A stretch of DNA of 64,000 nt from Candidatus Eubacterium faecigallinarum (GTDB taxonomy: Bacteria > Bacillota > Clostridia > Oscillospirales > Acutalibacteraceae). The notes below the pieces were generated by a model, which saw only the letters and a list, made by a program, of their open reading frames with translations, was not told the DNA's origin and searched no databases. Positions 1 to 7,861 of the stretch are shown here, piece by piece (positions within the stretch are counted from its first letter, which is position 1; every line of letters starts with the position of its first letter). The position numbers were made by a program, and so were the translations under genes. The stretch is taken from the NCBI GenBank assembly GCA_019115455.1, contig DXDN01000001.1, forward strand, positions 116,289 through 180,288, written 5' to 3'.

Positions 1-142
1 AATATATTGTATCATATCACATACAAATTATCTATAAATAAACAACACAAATAATTTATAATTTATATTATGTTTTTTGTTATTGGCGCAAAAAAATGAT
101 ATACTATATTTATCATTTGTCGTATATGACCGAGGTGAAGAT

Positions 143-1360
143 TTGAAAAAATTTCTAAAATTCGTTATTGCTCTTGCCGCTGTTTTGGCGGTAGTTATTA
201 CATCCGTAACCCAGCTTACAGGAGGCGGCATGCTGGTTGAGCGAATAAAAAACTTTGCCTCCTATCAGGAGGAATCCACAAGCACAGTTTACAAAAGTGC
301 TCAGCGTAACACCTCTGAAACCGCAAGCCTGACCGAAAAAATAAACTCAACTCTGACAGAAGACGAGAAAAAAGCGCTTGATATAATATACGACGGACTG
401 AAAAACTGCAAATCATCGGTAAATATTTATCAGGACATAGAGCCACAAAGGATATTTGAACTTGTGGGGCTGGTTCTCAGCGAGCATCCGGAAATCTTTT
501 GGTCAAAGGGCGACTGCACATTTTCCCAAAGCGGGCGGCTGACCTTCGAATATTCTTATTCAAAAAGTCGCATCAGCGAGATACAGACGCAGATTGAATC
601 ACGGGTCAGCACAATTATGTCAAAGATTGATTCTTCCGCAAGCGAATATGAAAAAGCGCTGAAAATATTTGATTATATTACGCTTAACACAAGTTACGCC
701 AGAGATGAGCTTGAAAATATTGAAGACAATGTAAAAATCTCCACCATAGAGGGCGTTTTTATCGACAACAGCGCAGTGTGCCTGGGATATGCAAAGGCTT
801 ACCAGTACCTGCTAAATGCCGCCGGAATAGACGCTATTACCGTATGCGGAAATGCCAAGACGCCCGACGGTGATTCCGGTCACGCATGGAACGCAATAGT
901 TATTGACGGAGAGATTTACCTTTCCGACGCCACCTGGGGCGACGGATATGACAACACCGACCGGGACAAATACGTAAGCTACACATACTTTCTGATGAAC
1001 AGCGCTGAAATAGAGCTGACGCATACCCCTGACCCGCTCTATGAATGCATAAAAAGCACGGCAAAAGACAACTACTTTGTAAGGGAGGGGCTTTGCTTTG
1101 AAGAATATGACCCGCTGGATTTAAGGTCGAAAATCTCCGAATCCATCGAGGACAAAACTTTTGCAGTCCAGTTTAAATTCTCCGATGCTGACGTGTATGA
1201 AAATGCCCTTAGCCAGCTTTTTGACAAGGGCGGCATTTATATAATTATGAAATCCTGCGACCCGTTTTATTCGGAGATTGACACCGACAAGGCAGGCTAC
1301 AGCTGCGACGACACTCACAACTGTATAACGATATTCTTTGAGCCCGTAAATACAAATTAA
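143..1360 (+). CDS. Secreted or membrane-anchored transglutaminase-like protein
   Basis: A protein of about 405 residues with an N-terminal hydrophobic signal/anchor (about residues 4-22) and a transglutaminase-like cysteine protease fold. The catalytic triad is visible: Cys213 in VCLGYA, His247 in GHAWN and Asp262 in SDATWGDG. Such domains act outside the cell as peptidases or cross-linking enzymes; the substrate cannot be told. I chose the TTG start at 143 because GAGGTGA lies a few bases upstream and it begins the signal segment directly. An in-frame start at 77 would add a poorly conserved leader. It stands alone between the window edge and a terminator. Confidence 0.8.
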   Translation: MKKFLKFVIALAAVLAVVITSVTQLTGGGMLVERIKNFASYQEESTSTVYKSAQRNTSETASLTEKINSTLTEDEKKALDIIYDGLKNCKSSVNIYQDIEPQRIFELVGLVLSEHPEIFWSKGDCTFSQSGRLTFEYSYSKSRISEIQTQIESRVSTIMSKIDSSASEYEKALKIFDYITLNTSYARDELENIEDNVKISTIEGVFIDNSAVCLGYAKAYQYLLNAAGIDAITVCGNAKTPDGDSGHAWNAIVIDGEIYLSDATWGDGYDNTDRDKYVSYTYFLMNSAEIELTHTPDPLYECIKSTAKDNYFVREGLCFEEYDPLDLRSKISESIEDKTFAVQFKFSDADVYENALSQLFDKGGIYIIMKSCDPFYSEIDTDKAGYSCDDTHNCITIFFEPVNTN

Positions 1361-1366
1361 AAAATG

Positions 1367-1406
1367 AAAACCGCAGATACGAACAGCGATTCGTCTGCGG
1401 TTTTTT
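1367..1406 (+). terminator. Intrinsic terminator after the transglutaminase-like gene
   Basis: An 11-bp inverted repeat (AAAACCGCAGA / TCTGCGGTTTT) is followed by six T. It separates this gene from the convergent mgtE. Confidence 0.85.
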
Positions 1407-1455
1407 GCATTTGGCGGCAAAAGCACGCCAGAATATTCAACATATTATAATGTTT

Positions 1456-2841
1456 TTATATATGAAGTATTGCGGTGGCAAGCCAAAAATAAACAAGCAG
1501 TGAAAGCGCGTCCATAACTGTGGTGATAAATGGTGACGAGATTACCGCCGGGTCAAACTTAAGCTTTTTGGCGATAATCGGGAAAGCACAGCCTACCATT
1601 TTGGCAAAAATTATTTCTATAACAAGGGTAAGGCTTATTACAAGGTCAACCTTTATCGTGATACCGTCCATGCCAAAAAGCGACCTGTCAATGAGCCATA
1701 TCTTGACGAAATTGACCGCCGCCAGCGTAAGACCGCACACAAGTCCCACACGAAATTCCTTCCACATTACCTTGAAGATATCCTTATAATTTATCTCCTT
1801 AAGGGATATGGCACGGATTATTACGGCGCTTGCCTGACCGCCGGCATTACCGCTGGTACCTGTAAGCATGGGGATAAAAGACGTGAGAACAATCATTGCG
1901 GAAAGTTTGTTTTCAAAAGCGTTTAAAATCAGGCTGGTAAAGGTGGCGCTTACCATAAGGAACATCAGCCACATTATCCTTGATTTCCAGGTTTCAAAAA
2001 CGCTCATTTTAAGATACGGCTTCTCGTTGGGAACGATAGCGTTCATCTTCTGGATATCCTCGGTGTTCTCGTCCTGCAAAACGTCCATGGCGTCGTCAAC
2101 GGTGATGATACCCACAAGCCTGTTTTCCATATCAACAACGGGCAGCGCCAGAAAATCGTATTTGATAAGCAGGTCCGCCGCCTTTTCCTGGTCGTCATGG
2201 GTGTTTATATAGATGACCTTTTCTTCCATAAGGTCCTCTATCCTGTCATCATTGTCGTGCAAAAGCAGTTCCTTGACGGTGATAACACCTATCAAATGCC
2301 TGGACTCATCTGTAACGTAACAAGTATAAATAGTTTCCTTGTCCACACCGGTACGGCGTATGCGCTTTATCGCATCCTCCACCGTATTATTACGCTTGAG
2401 GTCAACAAACTCCGGCGTCATGATTGAACCGGCGCTGTCCTCTGGATATTTCAGAAGCGTATTTATCATATCCCTGGTATGGGCGTCGGTATTCTTTAAG
2501 ATTCTCTTTACGATTGTGGCGGGCATCTCCTCGATAATATCAACCGTATCGTCAAGGTAAAGCTCGTCAAGAACCTCTCGCAGCTCCGTATCGGAAAACG
2601 CTCTGATTATAGCTTCCTGGGTATCGTTATCAAGCTCAACAAACGTTTCCGCCGCCTCTTCCTTGGGGAGAAGTCTGAAAAACAGCACCTGTCTTTCAGG
2701 AGCAAACTCCTCGAAAAGCCCGGCTACGTCGGTAGGATTCATTTCTGAAAATATTTCTTTTATCTGTGAATATTTTTTCTCGTGATAAAGAGAGATTATT
2801 TCTTGAGCAATCTCCTCTATCTGCATTTCTTCAAGCTTCAT
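1456..2841 (-). CDS. mgtE: Magnesium transporter MgtE
   Basis: A 461-residue MgtE channel, which admits Mg2+ (and in some members Co2+) down its gradient and is gated by cytosolic Mg2+. The order of domains is typical: a helical MgtE N domain (about 30-130), a pair of CBS domains (about 135-260), and a five-helix membrane domain from about 285 to the end. The family motif SGNAGGQ and the pore-lining Asp of the last helix region (TVMDALSLLVYF) are present. The ribosome site GGGGAGTGA precedes the ATG. No M-box (Mg2+ riboswitch) is visible in the 68 bases upstream. It is probably the last gene of the leftward rpe cluster. Confidence 0.95.
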   Translation of the reverse strand: MKLEEMQIEEIAQEIISLYHEKKYSQIKEIFSEMNPTDVAGLFEEFAPERQVLFFRLLPKEEAAETFVELDNDTQEAIIRAFSDTELREVLDELYLDDTVDIIEEMPATIVKRILKNTDAHTRDMINTLLKYPEDSAGSIMTPEFVDLKRNNTVEDAIKRIRRTGVDKETIYTCYVTDESRHLIGVITVKELLLHDNDDRIEDLMEEKVIYINTHDDQEKAADLLIKYDFLALPVVDMENRLVGIITVDDAMDVLQDENTEDIQKMNAIVPNEKPYLKMSVFETWKSRIMWLMFLMVSATFTSLILNAFENKLSAMIVLTSFIPMLTGTSGNAGGQASAVIIRAISLKEINYKDIFKVMWKEFRVGLVCGLTLAAVNFVKIWLIDRSLFGMDGITIKVDLVISLTLVIEIIFAKMVGCAFPIIAKKLKFDPAVISSPFITTVMDALSLLVYFWLATAILHI

Positions 2842-2909
2842 AGTTCACTCCCCTTTGTATCATTTTGCTTACCGTAATTCAGGGGTCGATATGAATCAGC
2901 CCAAACAGT

Positions 2910-3743
2910 TTAATCTTCTTCGCTAAAGAACGGCTGCTCCTCCATATCATAAGGATTGACCGCAATGCGCCTTGTTATTACAAACAAAGCCGTAATCAGT
3001 ATAATACCTGCCGCAGCGGCGCATACTGCAATTACAAATTCCGGCTTCTGGTAAAATCTTGTGCCGTCCACAAATGAGGTGTAGCCCGGCTGAGCCATTT
3101 CTGCCTTAACCTGGCTGGTGGTTTTGTCAACTCGTTTTATACTCAAATGATACTCCCTCTCGCTGCCGTCGGAAGCGGTGCAGGTAAGAGTTATTTTAGG
3201 CGCCTGCTTGTTATTGAGAGTCAGCTCCACCGGAGCGCAGAATGCCTGGATATCACTTGTTACCGGAGTAATCGTCAGTTCAGTAATATCAGAGGGGATA
3301 TAAAGCTTATACTCCGTTTCCTCGTCGTTAAGAGCAGGTGAAAGTTCGCCGTAGGTGCAGTAAATGGCAGTCAGTAGGTTGTTGCTGTTTTTGCTGTATT
3401 TCTGGACATTCTTGTAGGAGAAATTATATATGGTGCTTCCCCAGTCATATTGCAGAGTAACAGTCAGTCCTGTCTGATGATTTGTTTCATCATATGTATA
3501 AGTAATAAAAATATCTGCCTTGCCGTTAATACTGTAGCTTTCCAGCGTGGGGGACGACTCGTTGTCATCAAGAATAAGCCCGTATTCAAGAACATCCGGG
3601 TCAAATTTCCCGTCAATCTCGGCATTTTTGAAGCTTATGGATACAAGCTCGGGAGCTTCGTCCTGTGCAAACGCACTTACCGGCGCCAAAAGCACCACTG
3701 CGCATATCACCGAAATTAAAACGGCGCTGATTCTTTTCATCAT
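2910..3743 (-). CDS. Secreted cadherin-like beta-sandwich protein with C-terminal membrane anchor
   Basis: A 277-residue surface protein: a signal peptide (about 1-26, ending VSAFAQ), two repeats resembling the cadherin-like beta-sandwich domain (about 30-120 and 125-210), and one transmembrane helix (about 236-258) with a short acidic cytoplasmic tail. The second repeat has the family-type run YGELSPALNDEETEYKLYIP. Such domains usually mediate adhesion or scaffold larger envelope proteins; nothing here points to an enzyme. It sits 30 bases after a membrane-anchored GHL13-like protein and probably shares its transcript. The function is unknown. Confidence 0.7.
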   Translation of the reverse strand: MMKRISAVLISVICAVVLLAPVSAFAQDEAPELVSISFKNAEIDGKFDPDVLEYGLILDDNESSPTLESYSINGKADIFITYTYDETNHQTGLTVTLQYDWGSTIYNFSYKNVQKYSKNSNNLLTAIYCTYGELSPALNDEETEYKLYIPSDITELTITPVTSDIQAFCAPVELTLNNKQAPKITLTCTASDGSEREYHLSIKRVDKTTSQVKAEMAQPGYTSFVDGTRFYQKPEFVIAVCAAAAGIILITALFVITRRIAVNPYDMEEQPFFSEED

Positions 3744-3773
3744 AAAATCACCCTTTACATAACACTTTTGTGT

Positions 3774-4820
3774 TTATTCGGATAAAATATAATTTATATT
3801 TTCCTGCCGGTCCAAAAATGCCTTTACCGCTTTTGTGTCCTTTGCGCTGACGTTGAATATAACGTCCTTGCCGCTGATATCAGCAGTCTTTTCCTGCCAT
3901 TCGGACTGAATAGCCTCATCATCCTCGCCGTCAACGGAAACATTGACGCTTTTTAGTAGCTTAATTTCACTGCCGAAATCGTTATAAAGCTTATTGGCAA
4001 GAGCGTCAAAGCCGTCGTTATAACCCTCAGCTATATCCTCAGGGAGCTCGCAGTTATCAAGCACAAACACAGTTATGCCAAATCCGGCGGCTTCCTCGAT
4101 TATACCCTTGATGTAGTTATAGACCGTGGCGCTGTCAGGATTCAGGTATGAATTGCCGTCGCTGTCGGTATAAAGCTCGCCGTCCATTTTTATTCCGGCA
4201 GTCAGGTCGCCTGCTGCCGCAATATTGTCCTTATAACAGGATATTCTGCCAACGGGCAAAATATCATTTGCCAAAAGCGTACTGACCGAACCGCTCATAT
4301 CGGCGGCGGCGGAAGATTCAGCTCCGTACACGTCTACAGTGGCAAGTCCGCTGTCATAGCCTATAGTACCGTCATCCCTTTTTAAATCAAAGGTCACTGA
4401 CGTATATCCGCTGTCAGTCACGTCGTCAATAACTGCGTCCAGCATAACGCCCGAGTCCATAACAAGAGATTCTGCTCGCATACTTTTAAGATGAAGACTT
4501 ACGTCGCTGATATCTGCCGTTGAGTCGCCCGTATCCTGGGTAAGGGGCATTGAATTTCGCTCCATATACAGGTCCATAACCGTATAGCCTATGCTCATAA
4601 TCAAAAAGCATCCCACCGCAGTTATCAGAATTTTTGCGGCGGTACGGCGTTTTTCCGGACCGAAAAACAGCTTTCTCTCTTTTTTGCGCTTTTTATCATA
4701 TTTATCTGAACCGCTGCCGGCGTTTATATATTTGTCGGCAAAGTCAATTTTTCTGCCCCTTTGAGGCTCGGTCCACTTTTCGTTTCGCTTTTTGTTATTG
4801 TAAAAGCGTTTCTTTTTCAT
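3774..4820 (-). CDS. Membrane-anchored protein resembling the DUF4015/GHL13 glycosidase-like family
   Basis: A 348-residue protein with a strongly basic cytoplasmic N-terminus (about 1-63), one transmembrane helix (about 64-88) and an extracytoplasmic domain. Segments such as VTFDLKRDDGTIGYDSG, VGRISCYKDN and NPDSATVYNYIKGIIEEA follow the pattern of the DUF4015 putative glycoside hydrolase family (beta/alpha barrel). The match is from memory of the family pattern and is divergent. The usual FDYVRFP-type motif is replaced by FVLDNCELP, so activity is doubtful. It begins 4 bases after rpe ends, so it is almost surely co-transcribed with it. Confidence 0.55.
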   Translation of the reverse strand: MKKKRFYNNKKRNEKWTEPQRGRKIDFADKYINAGSGSDKYDKKRKKERKLFFGPEKRRTAAKILITAVGCFLIMSIGYTVMDLYMERNSMPLTQDTGDSTADISDVSLHLKSMRAESLVMDSGVMLDAVIDDVTDSGYTSVTFDLKRDDGTIGYDSGLATVDVYGAESSAAADMSGSVSTLLANDILPVGRISCYKDNIAAAGDLTAGIKMDGELYTDSDGNSYLNPDSATVYNYIKGIIEEAAGFGITVFVLDNCELPEDIAEGYNDGFDALANKLYNDFGSEIKLLKSVNVSVDGEDDEAIQSEWQEKTADISGKDVIFNVSAKDTKAVKAFLDRQENINYILSE

Positions 4821-4824
4821 AAAA

Positions 4825-5481
4825 TCACCGGCGTGCGTTAGTTTTTAGCGTTTTGATCATCATAGCAGGGTCTTCGCTTTTGAAAACGGCTGAGCCTGCG
4901 ACAAAAACATTGGCGCCTGCCTCTCCGGCAACGCTTACCGTATCAGTATTTATACCGCCGTCCACCTGTATGTCAATGTCAGGGCATTTTTCGCGAAGCT
5001 GTCTGATTTTCGGCATGGTGCTGTGCATAAAGCTCTGACCGCCGAAGCCCGGCTCCACTGTCATAACGAGCACCATTGAGAGCCTGTCAAGATAAGGATA
5101 TACTTCCTCCACAGGCGTTGCGGGCTTTACTGCCAGCGCAGCCTTGCACCCGGCGCTGAGTATTTTATCTATAGTCTTGTCCGTATCGGAATCGGACTCG
5201 ATATGAAAAGAGATTATATCGGCGCCCGCCTTAACAAAATCGTCAATATATGAATACGGGTCGGATATCATAAGATGAACGTCGAAAGGCACCGTGCACA
5301 CCTTTTTCATAGCGGCAATCACAGGCGCACCGATAGAAATATTCGGAACAAAGTGACCGTCCATAACGTCAAGATGAATAAGATCCGCTCCGCCTTTTTC
5401 GCATTTTTCAAGCTCCGTCTGAAGATTGGCGTAGTCAGACGCCAGCATTGACGGTGAAATTTTTATTTCCACAGGCTGCAC
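4825..5481 (-). CDS. rpe: Ribulose-phosphate 3-epimerase
   Basis: A 218-residue TIM-barrel epimerase that interconverts ribulose 5-phosphate and xylulose 5-phosphate in the pentose phosphate pathway. Family motifs are all present: PSMLASDYANL near the start, the metal/catalytic HLDVMDGHFVPN, MTVEPGFGGQSF and the phosphate-binding DGGIN. Its length is normal. It is the first gene of a leftward cluster, with a good promoter in the intergenic space before the divergent ABC-F gene. It functionally complements the split transketolase encoded at 21.6-23.3 kb. Confidence 0.96.
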   Translation of the reverse strand: MQPVEIKISPSMLASDYANLQTELEKCEKGGADLIHLDVMDGHFVPNISIGAPVIAAMKKVCTVPFDVHLMISDPYSYIDDFVKAGADIISFHIESDSDTDKTIDKILSAGCKAALAVKPATPVEEVYPYLDRLSMVLVMTVEPGFGGQSFMHSTMPKIRQLREKCPDIDIQVDGGINTDTVSVAGEAGANVFVAGSAVFKSEDPAMMIKTLKTNARR

Positions 5482-5526
5482 CTCCGTAGGTTTAAAATAA
5501 CGTTTTACTGCCGCAACAGTTATAAC

Positions 5527-5555
5527 ATTATAATATATTTTTTAAATAAAATCAA
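5527..5555 (-). promoter_or_regulatory. Promoter for the rpe cluster
   Basis: On the minus strand, TTGATT and TATAAT lie 17 bases apart, in AT-rich DNA upstream of rpe. Confidence 0.6.
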
Positions 5556-5637
5556 CTTTGACTTGTTTTTACATATTTAATGTAGTATCATATACCCGTT
5601 ATTTTAGAAGTCTTAATGTGACTAAGGAGGCTGAATC

Positions 5638-7245
5638 ATGATTCAGGCAAACAACGTTACCGTTCAGTTCGGGGGCAGAACCCTTTTTGAAAGGGTAAAC
5701 GTAACATTTTCCGCCGGTAACTGCTACGGTATAATCGGCGCAAACGGCGCCGGAAAATCCACCTTTCTCAAAGTGCTCTCCGGTGATCTCGATCCCCAGA
5801 AGGGTGAAGTGTTTATCACTCCCGGCGAGAGGCTTTCCGTTTTGAAGCAGGACCACTTTGCTTACGATGAATACGAGGTTATCCGCACCGTGCTGATGGG
5901 CAATCCAAGGCTCATTGAGGTCATGGAGGAAAAGGACGCTCTTTATATGAAAGAGGACTTTACCGAGGAGGACGGAATCAAGGCAGGCGAGCTTGAGGCG
6001 GAATTTGCCGATATGGACGGCTGGAACGCTGAATCAGACGCCGCTTTCATGCTTAACAAGCTGGGCGTTTCCGACGAGTATCATTATATGAAAATGGCGG
6101 AGCTTCCCTCCGACCTGAAAGTCAAGGTACTGCTTGCCCAGGCGCTTTTCGGCAATCCGGACATCCTGCTGCTGGACGAGCCTACCAACCACCTGGACCT
6201 GTCGGCTATCCGCTGGCTGGAGAATTTCCTGCTGGATTTTGAAAACACCGTTATCGTGGTATCCCACGACAGGCATTTTCTCAACAAGGTATGCACCCAC
6301 ATATGCGACGTGGATTTCGGCAAGATTCAGCTTTACACCGGAAACTACGATTTCTGGTACGAATACACCCAGATGCGCCAGAGACAGGCAAGGGACCAGA
6401 ACAAAAAGAATGAGCAGAAGATCAAAGAGCTTCAGGAATTTATCCAGCGATTCTCCGCCAATGCCGCCAAGTCCAAGCAGGCAACCAGCCGTAAAAAGCA
6501 GCTTGACGCTCTGGAGATGATAGAGATGCCTGTATCAAGCAGGAGATTTCCGTATGTTGATTTCAAGCCTGACAGGGAATGCGGCAACGATTTGCTGAGA
6601 GTTGACCACCTGACTAAAACCATCGGTGACAGAAAGGTGCTTGACGATATCTCATTTGTTATCCATCCAAGAGAAAAGGTAGCTTTTGTAGGCTCCGACG
6701 TAGTAGCAAAAACCACGCTGTTTAAAATAATAATGGGCGAGCTTGAGCCTGACGAGGGCTCTTTCAAATGGGGTGTTACCACCAGCCAGAGCTATTTCCC
6801 CAGCGACAACAGCAAGTATTTTGACGGCGTTGACCTGACGCTTGTGGACTGGCTCAGGCAGTACACCACCTACACCCTTGAGGCGGATATCCGCGGCTGG
6901 CTCGGCAGAATGCTCTTCTCCGGCGACGAGGCGCTGAAAAAGGCAAACGTGCTGTCCGGCGGCGAGCGTGTGCGCTGTATGCTGTGCAAGATGATGCTTT
7001 CCGGCGCTAACGTCCTTATTCTCGACGAGCCCACCAACCATCTCGATTTGGAATCCATCACCGCTCTTAACAACGGTCTTATCCGTTATCCGGAAACTAT
7101 CCTCTTTACCTCCCACGACCACCAGTTTGTACAAACAGTGGCAAACAGGATAATCGAGATTTCCGGCAATACAATTCTTGACCGCAAGGGCACCTACGAC
7201 GAATTCCTTGAGGACTTCGACGAGGACCAGCTTAAAAAATACTGA
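5638..7245 (+). CDS. ABC-F family ATPase (YbiT-like), asymmetric nucleotide sites
   Basis: A soluble 535-residue protein with two ABC domains and no membrane segment, of the ABC-F type that acts on ribosomes (translation factors or antibiotic-protection proteins). The linker between the domains (about 245-300) is rich in Lys, Gln and Arg. Walker A of domain 1 is intact (GANGAGKST, 34-42) and so is the signature of domain 2 (LSGGE, 439-443). The signature of domain 1 is degenerate (LPSDLK, 156-161), and Walker A of domain 2 has lost its glycine (GSDVVAKTT, 352-360). Both Walker B motifs (LDEPTNHLDL) remain. So only one composite ATP site looks canonical. AAGGAGG precedes the ATG. I would call it YbiT-like rather than a resistance protein. 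Confidence 0.88.
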   Translation: MIQANNVTVQFGGRTLFERVNVTFSAGNCYGIIGANGAGKSTFLKVLSGDLDPQKGEVFITPGERLSVLKQDHFAYDEYEVIRTVLMGNPRLIEVMEEKDALYMKEDFTEEDGIKAGELEAEFADMDGWNAESDAAFMLNKLGVSDEYHYMKMAELPSDLKVKVLLAQALFGNPDILLLDEPTNHLDLSAIRWLENFLLDFENTVIVVSHDRHFLNKVCTHICDVDFGKIQLYTGNYDFWYEYTQMRQRQARDQNKKNEQKIKELQEFIQRFSANAAKSKQATSRKKQLDALEMIEMPVSSRRFPYVDFKPDRECGNDLLRVDHLTKTIGDRKVLDDISFVIHPREKVAFVGSDVVAKTTLFKIIMGELEPDEGSFKWGVTTSQSYFPSDNSKYFDGVDLTLVDWLRQYTTYTLEADIRGWLGRMLFSGDEALKKANVLSGGERVRCMLCKMMLSGANVLILDEPTNHLDLESITALNNGLIRYPETILFTSHDHQFVQTVANRIIEISGNTILDRKGTYDEFLEDFDEDQLKKY

Positions 7246-7278
7246 TATTCCCGCCATAAATCACAACAACTGATAAAT

Positions 7279-7326
7279 ACCCTTAGGCAACCTGCTCTAA
7301 AATCAAGCATTGCCTGAGGGTTTTTG
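7279..7326 (+). terminator. Terminator after the ABC-F gene
   Basis: A 12-bp stem (ACCCTTAGGCAA / TTGCCTGAGGGT, one wobble pair) followed by a T run. Confidence 0.85.
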
Positions 7327-7421
7327 CTTTTCATTTTTTTGCTGTTTTTTTACATCTTTTTTGTTCATGAATTTTACACTTAATTTTTGAAAATAATTTA
7401 CAATAGGAGCATTTATTCACA

Positions 7422-7450
7422 TTGACAACTTAATATTTTGTTGTTATACT
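7422..7450 (+). promoter_or_regulatory. Promoter for zapA
   Basis: Consensus-like TTGACA and TATACT, 17 bases apart, about 60 bases before the zapA start. Confidence 0.8.
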
Positions 7451-7508
7451 AAATAAGTAAAAATATGTCGATTTTATGATTATATACTACGTAAAGGTGT
7501 AATAAGCT

Positions 7509-7856
7509 ATGAATAAAAACAAAGTTCATGTAAAAATAGGCGGTGCGTCATACACCATCGTTACAGAGGACGATCCCCAGTACGTTGAAGCGCTGGCGGA
7601 AGAAATAAGCAACGAGATCCGTTCTATCTGCAACTCTAATCCGTCGCTCTCAATAACTCAGGCGGCTGTTTTGGTTGCGCTGGACGAAGCCGACGCCTGC
7701 AAAAAAGCTTCAGCCTCCGCAGATAATCTCAGAGTACAGATAAAGGATTATCTTGAGGAAAGCGCAAGGGCAAAAATGGAAGTTGAGGTTGCAAGGCGTG
7801 AGGTTGAAAGGCTCAACCGTGAGATATCCGATTTAAGGGAAAGGCTTAACAAATAA
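7509..7856 (+). CDS. zapA: Cell division protein ZapA
   Basis: A 115-residue cytoplasmic protein that bundles FtsZ filaments at the division site. The N-terminal part (KVHVKIGGASYTIVTEDDPQYVEALAEEI) matches the ZapA globular head, and the C-terminal part (about 75-115), rich in Glu, Arg and Lys, forms a coiled coil. It is followed 5 bases later by the U32 gene, a pairing common in Firmicutes. Confidence 0.88.
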   Translation: MNKNKVHVKIGGASYTIVTEDDPQYVEALAEEISNEIRSICNSNPSLSITQAAVLVALDEADACKKASASADNLRVQIKDYLEESARAKMEVEVARREVERLNREISDLRERLNK

Positions 7857-7861
7857 GTAAT

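Noticed and set aside
77..142. A longer start for the transglutaminase-like protein
   Set aside because: The extension has no ribosome site and delays the signal segment; the TTG at 143 has GAGGTGA upstream.
6034..7257. Long reverse-strand frames inside the ABC-F gene
   Set aside because: The forward frame has clear ABC motifs throughout; the reverse frames are codon-bias shadows with no recognisable domains.
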